The notes beneath the pieces are model-generated. The model worked only from the letters and a program-made list of their open reading frames with translations. It ran no database searches and was not told the origin of the DNA. A program made the position numbers and the translations under genes. 37,350 nt of DNA, from assembly GCA_902464595.1 (NCBI GenBank), contig CABQJX010000013.1:1-37350 (forward strand), given 5' to 3'. This DNA comes from an uncultured Lachnoclostridium sp. (GTDB lineage Bacteria > Bacillota > Clostridia > Lachnospirales > Lachnospiraceae). The first letter of the stretch is position 1. Every line of letters starts with the position of its first letter. Shown here one piece after another: positions 24,439 to 33,032 of this stretch.

Positions 24439-26286
24439 ATGAGACAAAAAAAACATATTTATTTTCAATACCTGCTGTCCCTGATCCTGGTGATCTGTCT
24501 GGCAGCTGGATGTGCAGCCCCTTTCAGCCCACAGTCCCAAAAGGATTCTCATGAAACTTCCGGTTTTTCCCCGGAAAATGGTTCTGAAGCAGTCCCGGAA
24601 CACTATGATAAGAACACATTAAAAGCCCAGCAGGACTTTGACCAGCTTACTGAAGATCTGTTTTTAGATGAAGTCAGCCAATCTCTTATTACCCTTCACT
24701 ATACTCTGGCCGATCCGGCAGCCTATGGCATCACAGATTATGAAGCTGCTCTGGGGACAGTATCCGCAGAGGACAGCCGCCAGGCACTTTCTGACATTAA
24801 ATCCCTGAAATTACAGCTGAATGAGATCGACAGCCGGCTCCTTAGAAAGGATCAGCTGCTTACCTACACGATTTTATCCTCCTATCTGAATACAGCCTTA
24901 AAAAGCGAAGGCATGGAGCTCTATGACCAGCCCTTATCCTCCTCTTTGGGGATCCAGGCCCAGCTCCCTATCCTGCTGTCTGAATATGCATTTTACAGCC
25001 GCCGGGATGTAGAGGATTATCTCTCCCTGCTCTCCTCCATTGACACATACTATGAGAGCATCCTTGCCTTTGAAAAAGAACGGTCCCAGGCCGGTCTGGG
25101 CCTGTGCGACACTGCCATCGACCGCATCGCTGATTCCTGCAAGGCCTATCTTCTGGACGCTGATCACAGCTTCATGGCAGAGACCTTTACAGAACGGCTA
25201 AACCAAGTAGAAGGACTGACCGATGAGGAAAAAAAGGAATATATATCCAAAAACCACAAGGCCATCAATGAAAATTTTGTTCCTGCCTATCAAAACCTCA
25301 TGGACGGTCTCATTGCCCTAAAGGGTACTGGAACCAACGATAAAGGGCTGTACTATTTCCCGGAGGGAAGGCGTTACTATGAGTATCTGGTAAATGCCTC
25401 CACCGGAACTTCCTATAAGGATATTCCTTCCTTAAAAAAGGCTATGAGCGACCAGATGATGGATGATCTCACTGCCATGGACGAACTGCTGACGGAGGAT
25501 CCCTCCCTGGCCGAAAAGATGTATTCCTATTCCTTCCGGCTGACGGATCCCGACGCCATCCTGGAAGACCTGAAACATCAGTGCCAGAAGGATTTCCCCG
25601 CCATATCAGACTATGTGTGCAGCATAAAGCCTGTCCCCTCCGCCCTGGAACCAGTGCTGAGTCCTGCCTTTTACCTGACGGTTCCCATTGACCGTCCCCA
25701 GGATAACTCCATTTATATCAACAATGGAACTACAGACAGCGCCCGAAGCCTTTACTCTACCATGGCCCATGAAGGGTATCCCGGCCATATGTACCAAACC
25801 CTTTATTTTAACCGCAATAACAAATGTAATCTGAGAAAGCTTCTGAGCTTTAACAGCTACAGCGAGGGGTGGGCCACCTACGTGGAATACTATTCCTACC
25901 GCCTTGACAATGGCTTAGAACCAGGCCTTGGGGATCTGCTTCAGCATAATTCCGCCTTTACCCTGGCTCTCTACGCTATTTTAGATGTGAATATCCATTA
26001 TGAGGGATGGGATATAAAGCAGGTAGGGGATTATCTGAACCAATATTTCCGCATCAATGATCCGTCTGTGATCACCTCCATCTATTATGACATTGCAGAG
26101 AATCCTGCCAATTATCTGGAATACTATGTGGGCTATCTGGAGATCTTAAACCTCCAGAGGGAAGCTATGAAAACCCTTGGTTCCCGCTACAGCGCCATGG
26201 AATTTAACCGTTTCCTGTTAGATATAGGCCCAGCGCCCTTCAGCGTAATCAAGCCCTATTTTACAGAATGGCTGGTGGGAAGGTAA
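24439..26286 (+). CDS. DUF885 metallopeptidase-like lipoprotein
   Basis: The 615-aa protein has a lipoprotein signal (lipobox AAGC, about residue 25) and an otherwise helical DUF885 body. The family zinc motif is MAHEGYPGHMYQ with a second glutamate in SYSEGWATYVEYY. This gives an HExxxGH-E arrangement like other DUF885 proteins, suspected of peptidase or carboxypeptidase activity on the outer face of the membrane. The substrate is unknown. GGAGG 10 bases before ATG 24439 fixes the start. It is a single gene with its own promoter, convergent with spoVT. Confidence 0.9.
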   Translation: MRQKKHIYFQYLLSLILVICLAAGCAAPFSPQSQKDSHETSGFSPENGSEAVPEHYDKNTLKAQQDFDQLTEDLFLDEVSQSLITLHYTLADPAAYGITDYEAALGTVSAEDSRQALSDIKSLKLQLNEIDSRLLRKDQLLTYTILSSYLNTALKSEGMELYDQPLSSSLGIQAQLPILLSEYAFYSRRDVEDYLSLLSSIDTYYESILAFEKERSQAGLGLCDTAIDRIADSCKAYLLDADHSFMAETFTERLNQVEGLTDEEKKEYISKNHKAINENFVPAYQNLMDGLIALKGTGTNDKGLYYFPEGRRYYEYLVNASTGTSYKDIPSLKKAMSDQMMDDLTAMDELLTEDPSLAEKMYSYSFRLTDPDAILEDLKHQCQKDFPAISDYVCSIKPVPSALEPVLSPAFYLTVPIDRPQDNSIYINNGTTDSARSLYSTMAHEGYPGHMYQTLYFNRNNKCNLRKLLSFNSYSEGWATYVEYYSYRLDNGLEPGLGDLLQHNSAFTLALYAILDVNIHYEGWDIKQVGDYLNQYFRINDPSVITSIYYDIAENPANYLEYYVGYLEILNLQREAMKTLGSRYSAMEFNRFLLDIGPAPFSVIKPYFTEWLVGR

Positions 26287-26291
26287 GGGAT

Positions 26292-26338
26292 GAAAAATAC
26301 CGCCGCACCGGACGTTACGTCCCGTCATGCGGCGGTAT
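26292..26338 (-). terminator. spoVT terminator (GC-rich hairpin)
   Basis: ATACCGCCGCA (26297-26307) and TGCGGCGGTAT (26328-26338) pair perfectly, with an inner GGACG/CGTCC stem. On the minus strand TTTTTC follows. Confidence 0.85.
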
Positions 26339-26342
26339 GATC

Positions 26343-26891
26343 CTAACCTTCCATCTGCCGTCCCAAAAATCCGGCAGCGGTAGCGGCCAGCTTCATTTCC
26401 GGATCCCCGAACCGTGCCCGCGGCTCCCGGCTCATAAGGGCCACTGCCCCAATCGCATCTCCTTCGCAGATGATGGGAGCCACCACCTGAGCTGTGATAC
26501 CTTCTAATTCCTCGTCCACCAGCTGTAAAAAAGCCTTATCCTCTCTGGCGGCCATGACCGTACGCCTTTCGTTGACCGCCTGTTCCAGCTGGCGGCTGAT
26601 GGTCTTTTGAAGCAGATCCTTTTTAGCCCCTCCGGCCACAGCAATGACCTGATCCCTGTCTGTGATACATACCATAAGCCCTGTGGACTGAGCCATAGCC
26701 TCAGCATACTGCACAGCAAAGGCGGTCAGCTCCATCATGGGGGAGTATTTCTTGAGAATGATCTCTCCCTCCCGGTCTGTAAAAATCTCCAACGGTGTCC
26801 CTTCCCGAAGCCGCAGAGTCCTGCGGATCTCTTTTGGGATCACTACCCGCCCCAGATCATCAATTCTCCTTACGATTCCTGTAGCTTTCAT
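26343..26891 (-). CDS. spoVT: Stage V sporulation protein T
   Basis: The 182-aa protein has an N-terminal AbrB-type swapped-hairpin DNA-binding domain (MKATGIVRRIDDLGRVVIPKEIRRTLRLREGTPLEIF in outline) and a C-terminal GAF domain (about 55-180). This domain pair and length are specific to SpoVT, which modulates forespore sigma-G genes. It is good evidence that the organism makes endospores. GGAGG lies 12 bases before the ATG. The upstream 130 bases are AT-rich; no sure sigma-G promoter was found by eye. Confidence 0.95.
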   Translation of the reverse strand: MKATGIVRRIDDLGRVVIPKEIRRTLRLREGTPLEIFTDREGEIILKKYSPMMELTAFAVQYAEAMAQSTGLMVCITDRDQVIAVAGGAKKDLLQKTISRQLEQAVNERRTVMAAREDKAFLQLVDEELEGITAQVVAPIICEGDAIGAVALMSREPRARFGDPEMKLAATAAGFLGRQMEG

Positions 26892-27024
26892 AAAACTGTT
26901 ATTCCTCCATTTTGCATTCTTCTATTTGATTATCCTAATATTGATTTTAAATGTAGTATCTGTAAAATGAAGGAATTTATACTTTACTTTGCAAGGGTTG
27001 GCAAAAAATCTTATAGCCGTTCAG

Positions 27025-28089
27025 CTATGCCATTCTCCGCTTATTATATTCATCAGCTGCAACCCGCAGCTGATGGACTGCCTCAAAATCAATATCAAGA
27101 GGCAGAGAACAGCCAGGAGCAAAGATCAAACGGTTATCTCCCGATTCTTTGGCCGCCTGCTCCAGTCTTGCAGCAAACCGCTCTTTTACCTCGGAAATAT
27201 CCCCGTAAAAATCTAAAAATTGATCGGTTCCCGTTACCAATATCTTATTAGTCAAAGCTCTCACCTTAGAAACCGTGGCCCGTTCCTCTTGAGGGACTTT
27301 ATGCGGTACATTTTCCCAGCTGAAGGCCTGTACCGGATATTCGTTAAACTGCCGGAAGAAAAAGTTCTTTTCCCCATGGATATGGATCAAATTAAACCAG
27401 GTACGATCTTTTATATGTTCCAGAAGCTGCATATCAAAGGGACGGCAGAATCGTTCAAACTCTGCTTCTGATAGAATATCAGAATTGCTGTAACGGTTTG
27501 CCAGGAAAAATCCATCGGCCCCTGCTTCAATATATGCATCCGCCAACTGAATCTCTGTCTGCACCAACGCCTTCAGCATGGTTTCTACCACATCCGGGTG
27601 ATGATCCATGTAATATCTTGCTTTTTCAATCCCACCGCAAAATTCCGGTATGGTATGAGCCGGAAGAAAAATGGTTGGGAGGATGGGGACTGTACCCTTA
27701 TAATGATCCCGCAGCGATCTTACAACAGCAATTTCTCGTTGGAAAACCGGATTTTCTTCCACATTCAATACAGGAAACTTTCTAAAATCTTCAGGGCTGT
27801 TTAAAAGATAGCTGTTAAAATACATGATCTGCTTCGTATGAAGCTTTTCCTGGGGAATATTTTCTGACAGATACGTGATGTCAGAACCATATGCCTCCTG
27901 AGTATAAACACCATTCGGCATGATCTTAATAAAGTCCCATCGGCTGTGATCCGTCAGCTCAATAATTCTCGAGGAGAACTCCTCAGCACTTTTCCTGTCT
28001 ACTTCCGGTGTATGCATCCAGCCACAGGCTCCAACATGATCTACTTCCGGTTTGGTTAACATTTCACGGATATGTTCTGTCGCTGTCAT
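27025..28089 (-). CDS. UroD/MtaA-superfamily protein, catabolic
   Basis: The 354-aa TIM-barrel protein is of the uroporphyrinogen-decarboxylase superfamily (DFIKIMPNG, FLPAHTIPEF, ADGFFLANRYSN). It carries H236-x-H238 and C327 (IHIHGE, then APGCSLP), placed like the zinc ligands H-x-C...C of MtaA-type methyltransferases, with His in place of the first Cys. No haem genes or corrinoid protein are nearby, so a methyl-transfer or lyase-like step on a small molecule is more likely than haem synthesis; this is inference. GGGAG before ATG 28089 is better than the start at 28119. It is last in the four-enzyme operon, one base after the SDR stop. Confidence 0.8.
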   Translation of the reverse strand: MTATEHIREMLTKPEVDHVGACGWMHTPEVDRKSAEEFSSRIIELTDHSRWDFIKIMPNGVYTQEAYGSDITYLSENIPQEKLHTKQIMYFNSYLLNSPEDFRKFPVLNVEENPVFQREIAVVRSLRDHYKGTVPILPTIFLPAHTIPEFCGGIEKARYYMDHHPDVVETMLKALVQTEIQLADAYIEAGADGFFLANRYSNSDILSEAEFERFCRPFDMQLLEHIKDRTWFNLIHIHGEKNFFFRQFNEYPVQAFSWENVPHKVPQEERATVSKVRALTNKILVTGTDQFLDFYGDISEVKERFAARLEQAAKESGDNRLIFAPGCSLPLDIDFEAVHQLRVAADEYNKRRMA

Positions 28090-28090
28090 A

Positions 28091-28894
28091 TCAATCTCCC
28101 TTTCTTTTTCTTTCATCAAATGAATACGTTGGATTTAAAGTAAGCCCTCTGCCTCCTGAAACCTCAATGGACACTCCCGTCATAAAAGAGGAACCATTTC
28201 CGCAAAGGAACACGATCGGTCTTGCAACCTCCTCTGTTCTCCCTGCTCGCTGCATAATCGTTCCCTGACAGATATGCTTCATATTCTCCTCTGTGGTATG
28301 CTCACTGTTAAATTCTGTCATCGTATAACCGGGCATAACACAATTAACTCTTACATTATAAGCCGCATATTCCCCGCCCATGGTTATGGTCAACATATTG
28401 GTAGCCGCTTTCAGGGGGCCATAAAGAGTTGCATTTCCAACAGTCGGACATCTTCCTCCCAGGGAGCTTATATTTACAATGGATCCGCCTCCACATTTCT
28501 TCATGGAGCGGAAAGCCGCCTGACAGCCAAAAACAGCGGCCTTAAAACAGATCCCATAAATACGCTCCAGAAGCTCATCTGAATATTCTTCTTCATCTGC
28601 CTTTTTTGTCAGCTGAGCTCCCACATTATTTACCCAACAGTCGATCCGTCCAAAATGTTCTTCCACATGAGCTCCAAAAGCATAAGCTTCGCTCTCTTTT
28701 GACATATCTACTGCCTCATAGTAAACTTCGCCATATTGAGACAAAAATTCTCCTGCCTTTTGAATTTCCTCTGCTGTCCGAGAACAGATTGCTACCTTCG
28801 CCCCCTCCTGTAAAAGCTCCTTTGCTGTTTCCAGACCAATTCCCTTGCTGGCTCCGGTCACTACTGCAACCTTGCCTTTTAACCCTAGATCCAT
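28091..28894 (-). CDS. Short-chain dehydrogenase/reductase
   Basis: The 267-aa classical SDR has cofactor loop TGASKGIG (13-20), NNVG (89-92), catalytic S143/S144, and Y158-x3-K162 (LYGPLKAA). R39 after the second strand (CSRT) suggests NADP(H), but this is not firm. The C-terminal GG and PTYSFDERKRKG tail are ordinary. It probably oxidises a sugar or polyol hydroxyl in this cluster; the substrate is unknown. A very strong AGGAGGAGG site precedes the ATG. Confidence 0.9.
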   Translation of the reverse strand: MDLGLKGKVAVVTGASKGIGLETAKELLQEGAKVAICSRTAEEIQKAGEFLSQYGEVYYEAVDMSKESEAYAFGAHVEEHFGRIDCWVNNVGAQLTKKADEEEYSDELLERIYGICFKAAVFGCQAAFRSMKKCGGGSIVNISSLGGRCPTVGNATLYGPLKAATNMLTITMGGEYAAYNVRVNCVMPGYTMTEFNSEHTTEENMKHICQGTIMQRAGRTEEVARPIVFLCGNGSSFMTGVSIEVSGGRGLTLNPTYSFDERKRKGD

Positions 28895-28955
28895 ATGATA
28901 ACCTCCTCCTAAAATAATAAATTTTATAAAATCACTTTTATATACAATAAAATTT

Positions 28956-30125
28956 TTAAAGTCTTTCTCTCAATTTTGTGTAACAATTCAAAGCATTATC
29001 AAAAAGAAACTTTTTGGCTGTTTCACGGGCTCTGTATTCCGTCATATACCCATCTTCTATAAAACGATTGAGCAATCTTGTCAGCTGCTTGCGAAACCAG
29101 TCATGAGCAAACCACCAAACCTCCGGAAACATGACTCCATCGCTTCCATACATCACTTTTGACAAGGGAGCACGTTCCAACAGAGCAGCCATACGTTCCA
29201 AGCTCTTTACTCCTGATAAATAAAACATGGCTGAAAAATCAGTATATACATTTTCAAACTGAGAAACGATAAAACTGGTATCCTCCTCATGGGGATGGCC
29301 TCCATGGAGCAAAACAATCTTAACGCGGTTCAGCACTCTCTTATCCTTTAAAAACTCCACCATATGGATGGGGCTTAACGTTTGAAAATCAACTGCACTC
29401 CCGCCTCCCTCTCCTGTATGGAATTGGATCGGAATATCATGCGAAACAGCCGCTTCACAGCTTTCTAAGATCAGGAAGCCGTTCATTATTTTTTCGTCCT
29501 CCGCCTCTGCACGGCACTGGCAGATGCGCTCATAAGCTGCCTCCGCCTCCCCTCTGTCAGGCAGACGGATCCCTAATCCTCCTCCATAGGCTGCACAGGA
29601 TTTTATAGCAATTGCATTCTCCTGTTCAATTTTCTTTTCCAACTCATCTGTATATCGTTTTATAAAAGCAGAAAACGGTGCTTTTTCTTTCCAAAGAGGT
29701 TCTGCAGTTCTCTCAATCCTCACAATGTGGCTGCATTTATTTTTTGGAATTGATTGATGAAAGTACGCAATTTCTTCATCGGTGTAAATCGGCCCTCCCA
29801 AGGGACTGCCAATTTCCAGGCAGTACATAGCTACATTCTGCTTCTCTGTCAAAGAACGGAAATATCCGGCCGGGTCTTCTCTGTACCGCCTGTCCCGTTC
29901 GGCTTCAACTTCTTTCCAATCTGTATTTTCCGGCATATGAAAATACTTTCTCAATTCCTCCATAACTATCCCGTAAAATACCGTATCCCGTGCAAATTCT
30001 TCCTGCCTCAAACCAGGAATATATCCCCCGCTTAAATTTCCCCACAAAGGCGCCCGTCCAGGATGAATCCGGTGTACATGGGTGTCTATTGCCGGTATAG
30101 CCATAATATCTTCTATGTTCAGCAT
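28956..30125 (-). CDS. Amidohydrolase-family protein (Amidohydro_2 type)
   Basis: The 389-aa metal hydrolase has DTHVHR (H16, H18), K175 in AIKSCAAY, H236 in FHTGEGGG, LLHGGHPH (H274/H277) and D329 in YGSDG. This is the ligand set of mononuclear amidohydrolases related to lactonases, decarboxylases and the FluG N-domain. In a carbohydrate cluster a lactone or amide hydrolysis is the best guess. It has its own GGAGG site and sits between the SDR and the epimerase-like gene in one operon. Confidence 0.85.
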   Translation of the reverse strand: MLNIEDIMAIPAIDTHVHRIHPGRAPLWGNLSGGYIPGLRQEEFARDTVFYGIVMEELRKYFHMPENTDWKEVEAERDRRYREDPAGYFRSLTEKQNVAMYCLEIGSPLGGPIYTDEEIAYFHQSIPKNKCSHIVRIERTAEPLWKEKAPFSAFIKRYTDELEKKIEQENAIAIKSCAAYGGGLGIRLPDRGEAEAAYERICQCRAEAEDEKIMNGFLILESCEAAVSHDIPIQFHTGEGGGSAVDFQTLSPIHMVEFLKDKRVLNRVKIVLLHGGHPHEEDTSFIVSQFENVYTDFSAMFYLSGVKSLERMAALLERAPLSKVMYGSDGVMFPEVWWFAHDWFRKQLTRLLNRFIEDGYMTEYRARETAKKFLFDNALNCYTKLRERL

Positions 30126-30151
30126 CCCTTCTGCCTCCTTTTCTGATCCTG

Positions 30152-31213
30152 TTATAATGGCTCGGAATAACGCTTTAACGCTTCGCCAATTTCCTTCTGG
30201 CCATCATGGATCTGAATTTCAAAATATAAGTCCTTCTTTTCAAACGGTTCCAGATAGACTAGGTTATGCTCCTCACGCTCTCTGTTTCTCCCCCATGTCC
30301 TGCAGTTGCATGGTTCTAAACCGACTACATAGTTGCTTTGCTGAAGACACTTCCAAAGATTGAACTGATCAAGCCCCTCTGTATCAAATTTAACGGTCGC
30401 ACCTAATTGCAGCCTTTCATTTACAATGGAAGCATAGGCGAACCCGTTTTCATCCGAATAAACAGTATGATTGTAGGCACATGCCTGATATGCGGGATCC
30501 GGCTTTGTAATGATCCCGATCTCTCTCTCCTTCTTTTGAGCCTGCTGGGAAGTAGGGAAACGTTCTTTATAAGTTAAATATAGCTTTGTATTTTCATCTA
30601 ATAATGGATAACCGAAATTCATATGGTAGATGATCATAAAAGGGATGGGTTTAAATCCTAGATTTTCTACCCGGTCATGAACGCGCACCACATTCTCACC
30701 CATTTTAACTGTGATCGTTCTGTTTAAACACACATTTTCTCCGAAAGGCCTGGCTTGGGGAACTTTTGCAGAATAGGTAATAAAATAATCATCACCATCC
30801 CAATATGTATTGCAGCTGATCTCCTCTGACGGAAGATTAGAGAGGGGGCCGTGAAGTTCTAAATGTTCTCCCTGATCGGAACACGGAAGCCCCGCCGTAT
30901 TAATGCCGCAGGTGGCAAACATACCGCCAGAAAAATTATTATTCCATGCAAATTCACCTTGGGTTTTGTACAGAGGAGAGGCTATGCTCAAATTTGAAAG
31001 CCAGCATAAGGAGATCCCTTTGTAGGTCATAGAGGATATATCAGAAGCCCTGTCACATATTACAGTAAAATCTAATCCGGAACCATTCCAAATATCAACG
31101 GCTCTTACATTGTCCTTTTTTCCTTCCTGCATGACATATCTCTTTGCTCCTGCAATCTGATTCATATGTCCTACCCTCTCAAATATCTCTTTTTTAGATA
31201 AATGACCAGCCAT
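30152..31213 (-). CDS. DUF4432 aldose-1-epimerase-like protein
   Basis: The 353-aa galactose-mutarotase-fold protein has the DUF4432 landmarks: DRASDISSMTYKGISLCWLS, GGMFATCGINTAG, GEHLELHGPLSN, and the late GLEPCNCRTWGR. Family members such as YphB bind sugars, and some act as epimerases. Here it would handle the imported substrate first. It is the first gene of the metabolic operon, about 140 bases after a strong promoter, with GAGAGG before the ATG. Confidence 0.88.
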   Translation of the reverse strand: MAGHLSKKEIFERVGHMNQIAGAKRYVMQEGKKDNVRAVDIWNGSGLDFTVICDRASDISSMTYKGISLCWLSNLSIASPLYKTQGEFAWNNNFSGGMFATCGINTAGLPCSDQGEHLELHGPLSNLPSEEISCNTYWDGDDYFITYSAKVPQARPFGENVCLNRTITVKMGENVVRVHDRVENLGFKPIPFMIIYHMNFGYPLLDENTKLYLTYKERFPTSQQAQKKEREIGIITKPDPAYQACAYNHTVYSDENGFAYASIVNERLQLGATVKFDTEGLDQFNLWKCLQQSNYVVGLEPCNCRTWGRNREREEHNLVYLEPFEKKDLYFEIQIHDGQKEIGEALKRYSEPL

Positions 31214-31360
31214 TATTTTTTCCTCTCATTTTTTATGTTTGTTTTCATGATACCAGGATTGCAAAAGACATGACTCGGAGCAATCCGGCAGCTAAGAGGT
31301 CAAAACCCTTTTAACCCCAACATCTTTTCATTATATAAATGTTACAGTTCTTTTATTCAT

Positions 31361-31389
31361 ATTGTATCTAAATAGTTACTTAATGTCAA
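31361..31389 (-). promoter_or_regulatory. Promoter of the four-enzyme catabolic operon
   Basis: On the minus strand TTGACA (31389-31384), 17 bases, TACAAT (31366-31361). The rest of 31214-31474 is leader and the regulator's terminator; no gene was seen. Confidence 0.8.
31364..31379. promoter_or_regulatory. Interrupted palindrome in the catabolic promoter
   Basis: GTATCTAAATAGTTAC fits GTAnCTAnnTAGnTAC and lies over the spacer and -10. Its GT...AC ends suit a GntR-type dimer, so the neighbouring UTRA regulator is a candidate. Confidence 0.45.
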
Positions 31390-31433
31390 TATATATGCAC
31401 ATAAATATTTCCTATTTTTCACTTTTTGCACAA

Positions 31434-31470
31434 AAAAAGTGGCTTCTGTCTTTCCAGAAAACCACTTCCC
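31434..31470 (-). terminator. Terminator after the UTRA regulator
   Basis: On the minus strand AAGTGG and CCACTT, with inner TTCTG/CAGAA pairing, are followed by seven T. Confidence 0.8.
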
Positions 31471-31474
31471 TTTT

Positions 31475-32221
31475 CTATACAACATATTCTAACGATACCT
31501 GATCCCCTCTATAACGCGTAACCGAATAATAAATTGGCTGCCCGTCTGATTTTCCCACATCCATAATACATAAAAGAGCGGCTCTTGTACGGTTGATCTG
31601 CAAAAGCTCCAGATCAAATTTACTTGCCAATGTGGCGTTTACCTTTGTATCCCTTTGATCTACTTCTACATTATAATGCAGTTTCAAAAAATCCGGCAGC
31701 ATGATCGAGCAAAAATCGCCGTCTAAAACCTGTTTAAACCGGTCATAGGAAAGATACGTCGCTGTGTACGCAATGGGAGTTTGCCCTGTCAGCCACATAC
31801 GCTTTAAATAAATCAGATTTTCCTTATTATCCAAATGAAGCTTCATATTGACTTCTTCCACTGCATCCAGCATGCACAGATCCAAAACCTCAATACTGCA
31901 CTCCCGCCCCGTACTCTCTATACCTTTTTTAAGGGATTCAATGTCAATATGTACCGGGAGCTCAATCTTCGGCTGAGCCACAAATGTTCCGCTCTTCTTT
32001 TTGCGGATCAGCACACCTTCTGATACCAATTCATTTAAAGCCTGTCTTACCGTAGGACGGCTGATTTCCAGATTCACGCAAAATTCTGTTTCAGTAGGCA
32101 GCGGATCTCCCTCTTTTAATTTGCCGGATGATAAATCATTTAAAATCATTCGTTTAATCTGGTAATACAGCGGGATTGGGATGTCCTTATTCAGTCTGTA
32201 TTTTTCCTCCCTTAAATCCAA
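31475..32221 (-). CDS. GntR-family regulator with UTRA domain (HutC subfamily)
   Basis: The 248-aa protein has a winged helix (PLYYQIKRMIL, then ISRPTVRQALNEL) and a C-terminal UTRA effector domain (about 90-245). A GTG at 32242 is open, but it falls only about 5 bases after the predicted transcription start and has no ribosome site. TTG 32221 follows GGAGG by 8 bases, and I take it as the start. UTRA domains bind small sugars or acids, so the effector is probably the substrate imported by the adjacent transporter. A palindrome over its own promoter suggests autorepression. Confidence 0.85.
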   Translation of the reverse strand: MDLREEKYRLNKDIPIPLYYQIKRMILNDLSSGKLKEGDPLPTETEFCVNLEISRPTVRQALNELVSEGVLIRKKKSGTFVAQPKIELPVHIDIESLKKGIESTGRECSIEVLDLCMLDAVEEVNMKLHLDNKENLIYLKRMWLTGQTPIAYTATYLSYDRFKQVLDGDFCSIMLPDFLKLHYNVEVDQRDTKVNATLASKFDLELLQINRTRAALLCIMDVGKSDGQPIYYSVTRYRGDQVSLEYVV

Positions 32222-32242
32222 ATCGCTATACCTCCGTTTCAC

Positions 32243-32282
32243 ATGATAATAATATTATATTATCATCCCCCTCTACATACAA
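32243..32282 (-). promoter_or_regulatory. Promoter and palindrome of the UTRA regulator
   Basis: On the minus strand TTGTAT (32282-32277), 17 bases, TATAAT (32259-32254). ATGATAATA and TATTATCAT (32243-32251 and 32258-32266) form a 9-base inverted repeat across the -10 and start site. Confidence 0.65.
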
Positions 32283-32311
32283 TCTCTTTTTACCAAAATA
32301 TAACAATTTAT

Positions 32312-33028
32312 CTACTCTACCAGTCCTCCAAAATAAGCTTTTTGAACCTGATCGGAAGCCAGTAAGGCAGCCGCTGTATCATGAAGCACGACCTTTCCCG
32401 TTTCCAGCACATATGCCTTGTGCGAATGCTTCAATGCCACTTTTGCATTTTGTTCTACCAAAAGAATTGTAGTTCCCATTTGATTGATTTTTTTAATCTC
32501 TGCGAAAATTTCATTAATGATCAAAGGGGCTAACCCTAAAGAAGGTTCATCTAAAAGCAATAACTTCGGTTTCCCCATAATCGCCCTTCCAAGGGCAAGC
32601 ATCTGCTGTTCCCCTCCAGAAAGGGTTCCCGCTGTCTGTCCTTCCCTGGCTTTTAATTTTGGAAACAATTCATACACTGTCTCCAAACTTTTTTGCTTTT
32701 CTTCCTGGGGACGTAAATAAGCTCCCATCATCAAATTATCTTTCACTGTAAATTCTTGAAAAATCTGCCGCCCCTCTGGCGATAAAATAATACCATTTTT
32801 TACCATAACACCTGTGTCCCTGTTGGTAATTTCCTTTCCTTGAAACCAGATTTTTCCCTCCTCACAGTGCTTTAATCCCATAATGGTACGCATAATGGTG
32901 CTTTTACCTGCTCCATTTGCCCCAATAAGGGTTACGATTTCACCTTCTTCAATCTCGATATTGATATTACTGAGCGCTTTAATTTTTCCATAAGACACAG
33001 AGACATTATCCAGTTTTAAAATTGCCAT
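32312..33028 (-). CDS. livF: Branched-chain-type ABC importer ATPase, LivF-like
   Basis: The 238-aa ATPase has Walker A GANGAGKST, signature LSGGEQQ, Walker B LLLLDEPS and the late H-switch region. Gene order and length match LivF. It powers import together with LivG and the two permeases. Liv-type systems also carry amides, urea and aromatic acids, so the symbol names the family and not the substrate. It is the last transporter gene; the regulator promoter follows directly. Confidence 0.92.
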   Translation of the reverse strand: MAILKLDNVSVSYGKIKALSNINIEIEEGEIVTLIGANGAGKSTIMRTIMGLKHCEEGKIWFQGKEITNRDTGVMVKNGIILSPEGRQIFQEFTVKDNLMMGAYLRPQEEKQKSLETVYELFPKLKAREGQTAGTLSGGEQQMLALGRAIMGKPKLLLLDEPSLGLAPLIINEIFAEIKKINQMGTTILLVEQNAKVALKHSHKAYVLETGKVVLHDTAAALLASDQVQKAYFGGLVE

Positions 33029-33032
33029 CGTA

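Noticed and set aside
27025..28089. Haem-pathway uroporphyrinogen decarboxylase (hemE)
   Set aside because: It lies in a catabolic operon with no haem genes, and the zinc-type His/Cys set points to the MtaA-like branch.
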